DNA from: Azophilus sp965221755
GTDB lineage: Bacteria > Pseudomonadota > Gammaproteobacteria > Pseudomonadales > Azotimanducaceae
Assembly (NCBI GenBank): GCA_965221755.1
Contig: OZ244921.1
Coordinates: 2,232,001-2,296,000, forward strand
Direction of reading: 5' to 3'
Length of the DNA: 64,000 bases
In this document: piece by piece, positions 16,412 to 25,092 of the stretch
Numbering within the stretch: the stretch's first letter is position 1
Layout of the letters: each line of letters starts with the position of its first letter
Notes under the pieces: generated by a model
What the model was told of the DNA's origin: nothing
What the model saw: only the letters and a program-made list of their open reading frames with translations
Databases searched by the model: none
Translations under genes and position numbers: made by a program

Positions 16412-16789
16412 ATGGATACCCAAGACCCAACCAACGCCAACAACGAGCCAATCTCCGAGCTCAGCGAACGCATCGCCCGTGTTGAGACCAACATGGCCCG
16501 CATCGAGACCAAGATGGACTTCATGGCCACCCACAAGGACATCGCGGCAGTGCGCGTGGAGATCGAAGGCACCCGCACGGAGATCGCCAGCATGAAGGGC
16601 GAGCTTCTCAACCAGATGGCCCAGATGAACGCGGCGATCGCCGCTGAGATGGCCCGAATGAACACGGCAATCGAGGGTACACGAACCCTGATCGCCAACC
16701 GCGAGGCATCCATGCAGCGCTGGCTCCTCGGCCTCACCGCCACGATGGTCGTAGCCCTGGGCGCGGCGCTGTTCCGCACCTTGGCTTGA
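16412..16789 (+). CDS. Coiled-coil tail-anchored membrane protein, family copy A
   Basis: A 125-residue protein. Residues 1-15 form a polar head (MDTQDPTNANNEPIS). Residues 16-100 form a predicted parallel coiled coil (ELSERIARVETNMARIETKM onward, with EIEGTRTEIAS repeats). Residues 104-122 form one membrane helix (WLLGLTATMVVALGAALF) with almost nothing after it. The layout resembles XhlA/DUF1640-type small membrane coiled coils, but no family can be named with certainty. GGAG lies about 10 nt before the ATG. It follows directly on the right copy of the 2.37-kb duplication. Function is unknown; oligomeric membrane assembly is an inference from architecture. Confidence 0.8.
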   Translation: MDTQDPTNANNEPISELSERIARVETNMARIETKMDFMATHKDIAAVRVEIEGTRTEIASMKGELLNQMAQMNAAIAAEMARMNTAIEGTRTLIANREASMQRWLLGLTATMVVALGAALFRTLA

Positions 16790-17341
16790 AGGCGTTGGGC
16801 CTCAGCGCCCACGACGGCCCAGGCGACGCCGATCAACGCCGTCGGCGTGCATTGCGGCACCATGGACAGCCGGGGGCATGAGCCGCGACGCCAAAGGTCG
16901 CCAGACGCGCCGATGGCCATCCTGGCGGTTCCCGACCATCCCGCCTTGGACCGGCGGCGTCATCAGGTAGGCCAACATCGCTCGGATCACTCAAACGCTC
17001 AGGGGGCGTTCTCCATTTCACTTGACGAGCAAAACGACGACTCAGGCAACTCTCATCCCGACATCACCATGTCGCGACACCGCAACGGCCAACCCACGCG
17101 CCTCCCCTCCACCCGACCAGCCCGCCTTCCCGTGCGCCTTATCCCGCACGGCCTGCATGACCCGCCACCGCCCAAAAAGCCGACCGCGCCAGTGTCACCC
17201 CAGCCCCAAGGCACCAATCCCCCACAAGACTTTCAGCTTTTTCGCACACCCCATTCCCGCCCCCGAGCGCCCCTCTGGGTTAAGATGGGCCCCACAAAGC
17301 ACCCAACCCCGTCACCCACGCCTCAAGCGGAGCGGCGCATC

Positions 17342-17665
17342 ATGGATACCCAAGACCCAACCAAAACCAACAACGAGCCAATCTCCGAGCTCAGCGAACG
17401 CATCGCCCGCATCGAGACCAAGATGGACTTCATGGCCACCTACAAGGACATCGCTGCGGTGCGCACGGAAATCGAGGGCGTTCGCACCGAGGTCGCCAGC
17501 ATGAAAGGCGAGCTTCTCAACCAGATGGCTCAGATGAACATGGCAATCGAGGGCACACGGACCCTGATCGCCAACCGCGAAGCCTCCATGCAGCGCTGGC
17601 TGCTCGGCCTCACCGTCACAATGGTCGTGGCCCTGACGGCGGCGCTGTTCCGAACGGTGGCGTGA
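17342..17665 (+). CDS. Coiled-coil tail-anchored membrane protein, family copy B
   Basis: At 107 residues, this is the short form of the family. Compared with copy A it lacks one 7-residue block (VETNMAR) and one 11-residue block (MNAAIAAEMAR), both multiples that keep coiled-coil register. The head (MDTQDPTKTNNEPIS) and the membrane anchor (WLLGLTVTMVVALTAALF) are retained. An in-frame open stretch extends upstream to 16847 but is flank sequence; I chose the ATG preceded by GCGGAGCGGCGCATC because every copy has that context. Confidence 0.8.
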   Translation: MDTQDPTKTNNEPISELSERIARIETKMDFMATYKDIAAVRTEIEGVRTEVASMKGELLNQMAQMNMAIEGTRTLIANREASMQRWLLGLTVTMVVALTAALFRTVA

Positions 17666-17959
17666 AATGCCTTGAGCCTCAGCGCTCTCGGTAGCCAAGG
17701 CGACGTCGATCAACGCCGCCAGCGCGCGCTTCGGCACCGTGGACAGCCGGGGTGAGCGGTGACGCCAAGGGCTCGCCAGAAATGCTGACGACCATCCCGC
17801 TCCGGACGGCGGCGTCATCGGGTGCGGCAAAATCGCTCTGACCACCTAAACGCTCGGGGGGTGCCCTTCGCTGAGACGGCAAGTGCCGCGAACTCGACCG
17901 GCAACAATCCCGGCTCGCCTGCAAGGGCGTACATCAACCGCGGAACACAACCGCGGAAT

Positions 17960-18085
17960 AGAGATCGGCGCGGCGCCGCCGATCCCGGTCGGCGAGACCG
18001 CCGTGTGGAGCAGCGACGACATCGCGGGGGTTCTCGGCGGCGGCTGGGACTCCGGCCGGGGCCGTTGCGAGATCCAGTCGAACGG
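17960..18085 (+). pseudogene. Relic of a third secreted-protein paralogue
   Basis: The frame reads AVWSSDDIAGVLGGGWDSGR followed by GRCEIQSNGELS. This matches WSSDDVAGVFDDGGWSRGRG followed by ACDLMSNGDLEV in the tandem secreted proteins. Only some 40 residues from the C-terminal third survive, without start or natural end. It shows that more than two family members once existed here and that sequence between coiled-coil units has been cut down. Confidence 0.75.
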
Positions 18086-18102
18086 CGAGCTGTCATTGCC
18101 TA

Positions 18103-18273
18103 GTCGATGCGACAGACTTTACGGAAGGGTTCAACGAATTTGTCGATGATCGGGCAGGCTTTCGACCATTCGGCAAGCTGCAGGGATTCAAAGGCCGCGG
18201 AGTTGCGCTGTCCAAAGAGATTGCAAGCTGGGTGTTAAAGGGTATGGGAATCGGGTCGAAGACGAACAGATAG
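18103..18273 (+). pseudogene. Unidentified reading-frame fragment
   Basis: An open frame of 56 codons ending at TAG (18271-18273) reads TDFTEGFNEFVDDRAGFRPF and then GKLQGFKGRGVALSKEIASW. Composition and lower GC look like real coding sequence, but there is no start and I cannot assign a family. It directly follows the secreted-protein relic in another frame, so it is probably a separate truncated gene. Confidence 0.4.
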
Positions 18274-18615
18274 CTGTCGCATTGATAAGCGCTGTGCCGG
18301 CCTTGGGTGCAGCCATGACTAAAATTGCGCTCATGGTCCGGGAAACACGCAATTCTCATCCCAAGAGCACCATTTCCGCGACATCGCAACGCCTAACCCG
18401 CCTTCCCTTGTGACTGATCCGCCCACGACCTGCACAACTTGCCACCCCCAAGCCGACCGCACCAATCACCTCAACACCAAAGCGCCAATACCCCACAAGC
18501 CTTTCAGCCATCTCGCACGCTCCGATTACGCCCCCAAGCGCCCCTCTAGGTTAAGATGGGCCCCACAAAGCACCCAACAACCCCGTCACCCACGCCTCGA
18601 GCGGAGCGGCCCATC

Positions 18616-18993
18616 ATGGATACCCAGGATCCAACCAAAACCAACAACGAGCCAATCTCCGAGCTCAGCGAACGCATCGCCCGCGTTGAGACCAACATGG
18701 CACGCATCGAGACCAAGATGGACTTCATGGCCACCCACAAGGACATCGCCGCAGTGCGCGTGGAGATCGAAGGCACCCGCACGGAGATCGCCAGCATGAA
18801 GGGTGAGCTTCTCAACCAGATGGCCCAGATGAACGCGGCGATCGCCGCCGAGATGGCCCGAATGAACACGGCAATCGAGGGTACACGAACCCTGATCGTC
18901 AACCGCGAGGCATCCATGCAGCGCTGGCTCCTCGGCCTCACCGCCACGATGGTCGTAGCCCTGGGCGCGGCGCTGTTCCGCACCTTGGCTTGA
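18616..18993 (+). CDS. Coiled-coil tail-anchored membrane protein, family copy C
   Basis: 125 residues, nearly identical to copy A; differences include TKTNNEP for TNANNEP in the head and LIVNREAS for LIANREAS just before the membrane helix. The sequence downstream (18994-19340) also matches that downstream of copy A, so A and C come from duplication of a block larger than the gene. Same head, coiled coil and C-terminal anchor as the other copies. Confidence 0.8.
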   Translation: MDTQDPTKTNNEPISELSERIARVETNMARIETKMDFMATHKDIAAVRVEIEGTRTEIASMKGELLNQMAQMNAAIAAEMARMNTAIEGTRTLIVNREASMQRWLLGLTATMVVALGAALFRTLA

Positions 18994-19547
18994 AGGCGTT
19001 GGGCCTCAGCGCCCACGACGGCCCAGGCGACGCCGATCAACGCCGTCGGCGTGCATTGCGGCACCATGGACAGCCGGGGGCATGAGCCGCGACGCCAAGG
19101 GCCGCCAGACGCGCCGATGGCCATCCTGGCGGTTTCCGACCATCCCGCCCTGGACCGGCGGCGTCATCAAGTAGGCCAACATCGCTCGGATCACTCAAAC
19201 GCTCGGGGGGCGCCCGCCACTTCACTTGACGAGCAAAACGACGACTCAGGCAACTCTCATCCCGACATCACCATGTCGCGACACCGCAACGGCCAACCCA
19301 CGCGCCTCCCCTCCCACCCGACCAGCCCGCCGTCCCGTGCGCCTTATCCCACACGGCCTGCATGACCCGCCACCGCCCAAAAAGCCGACCGCGCCAGTGT
19401 CACCCCAGCCCCAAGGCGCCAATCCCCCACAAGACTTTCAGCCGCCTCGCGCGCCCCAATCCCGTCCCCAAGCGCCCCTCTGGGTTAAGATGCTCCCCAC
19501 AAAGCACCCAAACCCCATCACCCCCAGCCCGCGCGGAGCGACGCATC

Positions 19548-19892
19548 ATGGACGCCGAAGCCCCAACCAACGCCAGCAACGAGCCAATCTCCGAACTCAG
19601 CGAACGCATCGCCCGCGTTGAGACCAACATGGCCCGCATCGAGACCAAGATGGACTTCATGGCCACCCATAAGGACATCGCGGCAGTGCGTGTGGAGATC
19701 GAAGGCACTCGCACGGAGATCGAAGGCACCCGCACGGAGATCGCCAGCTTGAGGGGTGAGCTTCTCACCGAAATCGCGGGGATACACGCCTTGGTCGCCA
19801 ACCGCGACGCCTCCATGCAGCGCTGGCTGCTCGGCCTCACCGTCACGATGGTCGCGGCCCTGACCGCGGCGCTGTTCCGCACCTTGGCGTGA
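19548..19892 (+). CDS. Coiled-coil tail-anchored membrane protein, family copy D
   Basis: A 114-residue variant beginning MDAEAPTNASNEPISELSER. It has a duplicated heptad EIEGTRT-EIEGTRT and a different distal coil (ASLRGELLTEIAGIHALVAN) shared only with copy F. The membrane anchor is WLLGLTVTMVAALTAALF. The upstream context (GCGGAGCGACGCATC) is conserved. Its 3' flank continues into a 125-bp block (19966-20090) that also follows copy E, where it leads into a two-gene operon. Confidence 0.8.
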   Translation: MDAEAPTNASNEPISELSERIARVETNMARIETKMDFMATHKDIAAVRVEIEGTRTEIEGTRTEIASLRGELLTEIAGIHALVANRDASMQRWLLGLTVTMVAALTAALFRTLA

Positions 19893-20096
19893 AGGCATTG
19901 GGCCTCAGCGCCCACGACAGCCCAGCCCGGGCAGCCGCCACTAATTGGCCCTTTAGTGTTCTGGCTGGCATTCGGACGCCGACAAACGGATTATGGGACA
20001 AGGCTAGCCAACCAGTGCGTTGATTGGGGAGAATCCGGGCGGGTACACTGGTGATGGAAATGCGAAGGCGGTAGATCAATGACCATCTATCACTGC

Positions 20097-21422
20097 TGTC
20101 CGGCTTAAGTTTGGAGAGTCCTTGGTTTTTTTACGTCCAACAAAAGGTTGCAACGGGTTTCGGGTGTCCCCGACTTGAGCGCGGTTCCGGCAAAATCGCC
20201 GTCCTTTGCGCCCTTGGGGCCGAGGGGGCCGCATGTATGCCGGAACGACGCTGTTCACCCAAGTCATGGACTTCCTGCCGTGGAAGGCCTTCCACGGCCT
20301 GGTGGCGCGCTACGAAGGGAACCGGGGTGCGCGCGCGCTGTCCCGCGCCGAGCAGTGCCGGGTGCTGGCGTTCGCGCAGCTGACCGGCCGGGAGAGCCTG
20401 CGCGACATCGAGGCCAGCCTGTCGGCGCAGTCGGCCAAGCTGTACCACATGGGCATCCGCTCGCCGGTTCGGCGCTCCACCTTGGTGGACGCCAACGAGC
20501 GCCGGGACTGGCGCATCCACGCCGAGTTCGCGCAGCGCCTGATCGGGCAGGCCCGCGCCCTGTACGCCGGCGAGGACCTAGGCCTGGAGCTCGACAACAC
20601 CGTGTGCGCGCTGGACTCCTCCACCATCGACCGTGCAAGCCGTGCTTGCACCTATCCGTCTTTCCCTGGGCCTTGTTCCGCACCACGAAGTCCGGCGTCA
20701 AGCTGCACAGGCTCCTGGACCTGCGCGGCAGCATCCCCGCGTTCGTCCACGTCTCCGAGGCCAAGCTGCACGACGTCAACGTGCTGGACCTGCCGGTCCC
20801 GGAGCCCGGCGCGTTCCACGTCATGGACCGCGCCTGCATCGACTTCGAGCGCTTGTTCCACCTGCACAGCCTGGGCGCCCTCTTCGTCATCCGGGCAAAG
20901 TCCAACACCAAGTTCCGCCGCCGATGCTCCCGACCCGTCGACAAGCCCGCCGGCCTGCTCTGCGACCAGACCGTCGCGCTGACGGGCGTGAGGACGAAGG
21001 GCAACCACCCCCAGCCCCTGCGGCGGGTGAAGTGCCGGGACCCGGAAACCGGGAGGACGTTCAACTTCCTAACCAACCACTTCGCGGTCCCGGCGGCGAC
21101 CGTCGCCGACCTCTGCCGCAACCGCTGGCAGGCGGAGCTGTTCTTCAAGTGGATCATGCAGCACCTGCGCATCAAGTCGTTCCTCGGAACCTCAGAGAAC
21201 GCGGTGAAGACGCAGATCCGGGTCGCCGTGTCCGTCTGCGTGCTCGTCGCCATCGTCAGGAAGCGCCTCGGCTGGAGGTCTCGCTCCACACTTTTCTGCG
21301 GATCCTGTCGGTCGCCCTGTTCGAAAAAACGCAGTTGAATCAAGGGCTTTTCGAAGGCCCGCTCACGACCGAACCTCATGGCCATCCCAACCAACTGAAT
21401 TTATTTGACTTTTAACCGGACA
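20097..21422 (+). mobile_element. IS4-type insertion sequence, decayed
   Basis: A 1.33-kb element bounded by imperfect terminal inverted repeats: TGTCCGGCTTAAG at 20097 and TTAACCGGACA ending at 21422. It inserted just after the start codon of a small gene (ATGACCATC at 20079) whose homologue survives at 23677. No clear target duplication is visible. The transposase is frameshifted twice. Confidence 0.8.
20233..21415 (+). pseudogene. IS4-family transposase, two frameshifts
   Basis: The N-terminus MYAGTTLFTQVMDFLPWKAF with LTGRESLRDIEASL is the DUF4372-type domain of IS4 transposases. The DDE core follows (VCALDSSTID; FVIRAKSNTKFRRR; RWQAELFFKWIMQHLRIKSF) and the C-terminus is NQLNLFDF. The frame breaks at 20632-20645, where a 14-bp insertion creates the palindrome GTGCAAGC-CGT-GCTTGCAC; removing it restores STIDLHLSVFPWALF exactly. 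A second break near 21272 is explained by loss of one C (restoring RLGLEVSLHTFL). Full-length ancestral product about 390 residues. Probably inactive. Confidence 0.85.
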
Positions 21423-21587
21423 CCAATGATGTGGTATTCTCAGCGCTGCCGAACCCATGATGTATGGCTTGTGCGCTGAGGGGGCCATTCGGCATAATTT
21501 TCTTCACTGACTAATCCCGGTGCGCGTTTGAACACGCCGGAATTGGCTTAGGGCGCAATTCCGCGCTTGACCAACTGGAGGCGTTGT

Positions 21588-21857
21588 ATGGAGCATACGA
21601 TCCTTGCGGAGGAATTGGATTTCTATGAGGCACATAAAGCCGATCTCGCAGAGAACAACCCCAACCTATACTTGTTGGTGAAAGGCAGCAAACTGATTGG
21701 AGCATTCACAACGCAGGCTGATGCTATCAGCGAAGGGTCTCGATTGTTTGGCGAAGGGCCGTTTCTTGTTCGTCTGGCGGGTTCCGAGCAGCCGACCTTC
21801 ACGGTTCCTGCTTTGGCGTTGGGAATACTACAAGGCGGATTGAATGCCAACCCTTAA
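21588..21857 (+). CDS. Small DUF5678-like protein
   Basis: An 89-residue protein, MEHTILAEELDFYEAHKADL, with PNLYLLVKGSKLIGAFTTQA and GEGPFLVRLAGSEQ. This matches the pattern of DUF5678-type small proteins that often precede a retropepsin-like gene. The start at 21588 has GGAG at -11. It overlaps the downstream protease-like gene by 14 bp, so the pair is probably translationally coupled. Function is unknown. GC content is lower than in the flanking core genes, consistent with acquisition. Confidence 0.65.
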   Translation: MEHTILAEELDFYEAHKADLAENNPNLYLLVKGSKLIGAFTTQADAISEGSRLFGEGPFLVRLAGSEQPTFTVPALALGILQGGLNANP

Positions 21858-22321
21858 CATCCGAGTCAGCGCAGAAGCAGCAGCTGGCCAACCCATTCCA
21901 TCGCCCTCAGAAGTTCTGTGCATCAGTGGCCCTTGTCTGCCGATCAATCTGACGCTATTGCCTGATCTCTTACAGGCGAAGGCGGCGAAGCATGAGGAAC
22001 TTCCCCCAAGTAGTTTCGGGATTGGCGATGATTGACACTGGGGCCAGCCAGACGTGTTTCGACCAAGATGCCGCCCGACAGGCCAAGCTTCCCGTCGTTG
22101 GCGTCGCGGGAATGACATCAGCTACGGACCATGCGGTCGAAGTCCCCGTCTTTGCCGGTCAGTTGCTTTTGGCTGGAGGCGGCAGCATCAACGTTGAGCA
22201 AGGCATGGGCGCCACGTTGTCAGGGATTCCAAGCGTGGTCGCATTGATTGGGCGAGACTTACTACGAGCTGCCGTCTTGGTTTACAACGGGCCGGACGGC
22301 TCCGTTTCCCTTTCCATTTAA
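21844..22321 (+). pseudogene. Retropepsin-like aspartic protease, probably frameshifted
   Basis: The first frame (from ATG 21844, MPTLNIRVSAEAAAGQPIPS to about 22005) runs out of frame into a second (to 22321), which carries the clan AA aspartic protease motif SGLAMIDTGASQTCFD, the hydrophobic GIPSVVALIGRDLL segment and FAGQLLLAGG. Joining them at the CCCCC run near 22003 would give one protein of about 157 residues with the catalytic D-T-G-A. As the sequence stands the catalytic part could start only at an internal codon near 21992. A sequencing error in the C run would equally explain the break. Confidence 0.7.
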
Positions 22322-22963
22322 GCCACTTCCGGATCCCCTTCCTCCGATCCGCCAACGGGCCGGGGGTAAGCGGTCATTCTAGGCCGTTCTGGACTTCCGC
22401 CGGTTATGGGAGGTGGCGGATCCCGGGCGCGGTCGAGGTCGGACCGCAGGGGGCGGTCCGCGAACAGCGTTCTCCAGACCCTTGGCGTCAGTTCAATGAC
22501 GCGCTTCGCGGGGTGCCGGCCGACGCGCTGGAGGACGTCAACCAGGTAGGCGTGGGCGTCGACGTCCTGCAGCCTGCAAGTGGCAAGCAGGCTCTGGATC
22601 ACGCCCACCCGCCGGGCACCCAGCTCCGTCTAGGCGAACAGCCAGTTGCGCCGCCCCATTGGAACGGGGCGCAAGCCGCGCTCAAGGTGGTTCGTGTCCA
22701 CGGACACGGCCGGGTCCTCAAGGAACACCCGCAGGCCGGCCTCCCGCTCCGCCGCGTACTTAAGCGCCTTGGCGAACGGGCTGCTCGGCAGCAGGTCCAG
22801 GCGCTGGCGCTGCGCCTTGCACCAGGCGAAGAAGGCATCGGCCGCCGGTGCGCTGCGCTCCCGCCGGAAGGCCAGCTTTGCGGGGCCTTCGAGCTTCTCC
22901 CTGCGGATGGCCTTCTCATGGACGTACAGGGCGCCGATCAGCGACAGGGCCTCCGACACGCCC
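22318..22963 (-). pseudogene. IS66-family transposase C-terminal fragment
   Basis: Read on the minus strand: EALSLIGALYVHEKAIRREK, then LEDPAVSVDTNHLERGLRPV, PMGRRNWLFA, a TAG stop, and TELGARRVGVIQSLLATCRL to the natural end region. This is the TnpC-type IS66 core with a nonsense mutation where a Trp codon is expected. The upstream two-thirds of the gene is missing: homology stops at about 22963, where the 5' flank of the next coiled-coil unit begins. An IS66 element was therefore truncated by, or joined to, that unit. Confidence 0.85.
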
Positions 22964-23141
22964 GCCGTCCCGTGCGCCTTATCCCACACGGTCTGCATGA
23001 CCCGCCACCGCCCAACAAGCCGACCCCGCCAATCACCCCAGCCCCAAAGCGCCAATCCCCCACAAGACTTTCAGCCGCCTCGCACGTCCCAATCCCGTCC
23101 CCAAACCCCATCACCCCCAAGCCCGCGCGGAGCGGCCCATC

Positions 23142-23498
23142 ATGGACACTCAGGATCCAACCAAAACCAACAACGAACCAATCTCCGAGCTCAGCGAACG
23201 CATCGCCCGCATCGAGACCAAGATGGACTTCATGGCCGCCCACAAGAACATCGCTGCGGTGCGTACGGAGATCGAGGGCGTTCGCACCGAGGTCGCCAGC
23301 ATGAAAGGTGAGCTTCTCAACCAGATGGCCCAGATGAACACGGCGATAGCTGCCGAGATGGCGCAGATGAACACGGCAATCGAAGGCACACGAACCCTGG
23401 TAGCTAACCGCGAGGCCTCCATGCAGCGCTGGCTGCTCGGCCTCACCGTCACGGTGGTCGTGGCCCTGACGGCGGCGCTGTTCCGCGCCGTGGCGTGA
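23142..23498 (+). CDS. Coiled-coil tail-anchored membrane protein, family copy E
   Basis: A 118-residue copy. It lacks the VETNMAR heptad of A and C but keeps the 11-residue insertion (MNTAIAAEMAQ), a combination not found in the other copies. The head is MDTQDPTKTNNEPIS and the anchor WLLGLTVTVVVALTAALF. The 3' flank contains a perfect hairpin GGCGGC-GAA-GCCGCC at 23531-23545. Its 5' flank is fused directly to the IS66 fragment. Confidence 0.8.
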   Translation: MDTQDPTKTNNEPISELSERIARIETKMDFMAAHKNIAAVRTEIEGVRTEVASMKGELLNQMAQMNTAIAAEMAQMNTAIEGTRTLVANREASMQRWLLGLTVTVVVALTAALFRAVA

Positions 23499-23563
23499 AG
23501 GCGTTGGGCCACAGCGCTCACGACGGCTTGGGCGGCGAAGCCGCCATTAACGGCCCGTTTGGT

Positions 23564-23690
23564 TGGCATGCGGACGCCGACAAACGGATTATGGGACAAG
23601 GCTAGCCAACCAGTGTGTTGATTGGGGAGAATCCGGGCAGGCACACTGGCGATGGAAATGCGAAGGCGGTAGATCAGTGACCATCCATCT
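23564..23690 (+). repeat. 125-bp block shared with 19966-20090
   Basis: GCGGACGCCGACAAACGGAT through CTAGCCAACCAGTGTGTTGA and GGAGAATCCGGGCAGGCACA to the start region of the small gene is nearly identical to the DNA after copy D. In the D context the downstream gene is destroyed by the IS4 element; here it continues. The block is therefore the promoter/leader of this small operon, duplicated with its adjoining unit. Confidence 0.85.
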
Positions 23691-23950
23691 CGTGGCCCTG
23701 ACAAGCAAAAGCGATGCCGTATGGGAAAAAATTCAGTCAAGGTTGGCCGAACCACAACCACATCATCAATGACACGTTGGCTTTTGTGTCGCCAGAGGGC
23801 ATATCCACTTCCGACAAGGTCAAGGAGGAGGTCGGCATCGCTGCAGGTGAAGATGGCCAAAGTGGGTTGGTGATTGGAATTGATGATGATGCCTCGGCCG
23901 GCGTCTTGCCCAGCACGGCAGTTGCATGGCTCAGGGAGGCCCGAAAGTGA
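23677..23950 (+). pseudogene. Small unknown protein, first gene of a two-gene operon, apparently frameshifted
   Basis: From GTG 23677 (MTIHLVALTSKSDAVWEKIQ) the frame closes at 23772, while the +1 frame continues as HIINDTLAFVSPEGISTSDK and VKEEVGIAAGEDGQSGLVIG to 23950. The two read as one protein of about 90 residues interrupted in the CACAACCACATCATC stretch. The last codon overlaps the next start as GTGA. I do not recognise the family. Confidence 0.5.
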
Positions 23951-24282
23951 GCGAACTTGAAGATCTGCACGGTAAACGGTCGCCAGAGGAGATGCGACGG
24001 GATACAGCGGCCGGTCGGCCCAAACCTCCTTGGCATGAACGCATCAACTGGACGATGCTCAGTGTTCTCGTTGCGCTCGTGAGCGTCATCGCGGTCATCA
24101 TGTTTGGCGTAGCCAACTTGATTTCAGGGCATGTCAGCGACGTGAACGCCACCGTCAACCAAGGATTCGATCGCGTGGAGTCCGCTATCCGATCGGAAAT
24201 GGGGGAGATAGGATCCGAAGTCTCGAAGGTGCGAGAGGATGTCAGCGGGCTTGCTGCGGAGGTCGGATACTTGAGATGCTGA
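23947..24282 (+). CDS. Small membrane protein with C-terminal coiled coil
   Basis: A 111-residue protein starting at GTG 23947 (MSELEDLHGKRSPEEMRRDT). One membrane helix (about residues 33-55, WTMLSVLVALVSVIAVIMFG) is followed by a coiled coil (VNQGFDRVESAIRSEMGEIG). The GTGA overlap with the preceding gene suggests translational coupling. The architecture (single helix plus coiled coil) mirrors the amplified family but in reverse order. No function can be assigned. It ends directly against the alkB fragment. Confidence 0.55.
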   Translation: MSELEDLHGKRSPEEMRRDTAAGRPKPPWHERINWTMLSVLVALVSVIAVIMFGVANLISGHVSDVNATVNQGFDRVESAIRSEMGEIGSEVSKVREDVSGLAAEVGYLRC

Positions 24283-24548
24283 CATCACGATCCACCACGA
24301 CGTCCCGCTGCCGCGGGAGTGCGAGGAGCTTCTCCGCCACCTCATTGAAGCCACCCCTTGGCAGTCGCAATGCGTCAAGTTGTGGGGCAAGTCCGTCCCC
24401 CAGCCACGCCTGATCGCTTGGCATGGCGACGAGGGCGCCGCCTATTCCTATTCGGGAATCGTGCTCTCGCCTCACCGAGACCATCCAGGAACTCCGAGAG
24501 TGCGTCGAACACGTTGCTCAGCACCGATTCAACAGCGTCCTGCTGAAC
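24281..24548 (+). pseudogene. alkB: AlkB-type dioxygenase, truncated N-terminal fragment
   Basis: The frame ITIHHDVPLPRECEELLRHL, EATPWQSQCVKLWGKSVPQP and RLIAWHGDEGAAYSYSG matches the N-terminal half of AlkB-family Fe(II)/2-oxoglutarate dioxygenases, which repair alkylated nucleic-acid bases. After a frameshift near 24465 it continues as LTETIQELRECVEHVAQHRF and NSVLLN. The sequence is then cut off exactly where the 5' flank of coiled-coil unit F begins, so the iron-binding HxD and the C-terminus are missing. Non-functional. Confidence 0.8.
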
Positions 24549-24721
24549 TCCCCTAACAAGCCGACCGCGCCAATCACCTTAGCCCCAAAGCGCCAATCTC
24601 CCACAAGCCTTTCAGCTTTTTCGCCCACCCCATTGCTGCCCCCAAGCGCCCCTCTGGGTTAGGATGCTCCCCAAAAAGCACCCAAACCCCATCACCCCCA
24701 GCCCACGCGGAGCGATGCATC

Positions 24722-25045
24722 ATGGACGCCGAAGCCCCAACCAACGCCAGCAACGAGCCAATCTCCGAGCTCAGCGAACGCATCGCCCGCGTTGAGACCA
24801 ACATGGCCCGCATCGAGACCAAGATGGACTTCATGGCCACCCATAAGGACATCGCGGCAGTGCGTGTGGAGATCGAAGGCGCTCGCACGGAGATCGCCAG
24901 CTTGAGGGGTGAGCTTCTCACCGAAATCGCGGGGATACACGCCTTGGTCGCCAACCGCGACGCCTCCATGCAGCGCTGGCTGCTCGGCCTCACCGTCACG
25001 ATGGTCGTGGCCCTGGCGGCAGCGCTGTTCCGAACGGTGGCGTGA
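24722..25045 (+). CDS. Coiled-coil tail-anchored membrane protein, family copy F
   Basis: A 107-residue copy most like D: head MDAEAPTNASNEPIS, the VETNMAR heptad present, a single EIEGARTEIAS in place of D's doubled heptad, then LRGELLTEIAGIHALVANRD and the anchor WLLGLTVTMVVALAAALF. The conserved GCGGAGCGATGCATC precedes the ATG. The 3' flank leads into the PLD-like/ParA-like operon. Confidence 0.8.
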   Translation: MDAEAPTNASNEPISELSERIARVETNMARIETKMDFMATHKDIAAVRVEIEGARTEIASLRGELLTEIAGIHALVANRDASMQRWLLGLTVTMVVALAAALFRTVA

Positions 25046-25092
25046 AGGCGTTGGGCCTCAGCGTTCTCGGCAGTCGGGGCAACGAAGCCGTC

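Larger units (their letters stand above)
17666..18615. other. Non-coding segment with relics between coiled-coil copies B and C
   Basis: Contains the 3' flank of unit B, the secreted-protein relic (about 17960-18085), an unidentified reading-frame fragment (18103-18273) and the 5' flank of unit C (from about 18447). No intact gene is supported. Confidence 0.6.

Noticed and set aside
20206..21415. A programmed frameshift in the IS4 transposase
   Set aside because: The first break is explained exactly by a 14-bp insertion and the second by loss of one base; no slippery heptamer is seen at either.
16412..25045. An integron cassette array or diversity-generating retroelement explanation for the coiled-coil copies
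   Set aside because: There is no integron integrase, attC-like site with the conserved core, or reverse transcriptase in the window, and differences between copies are block indels rather than adenine-targeted substitutions.
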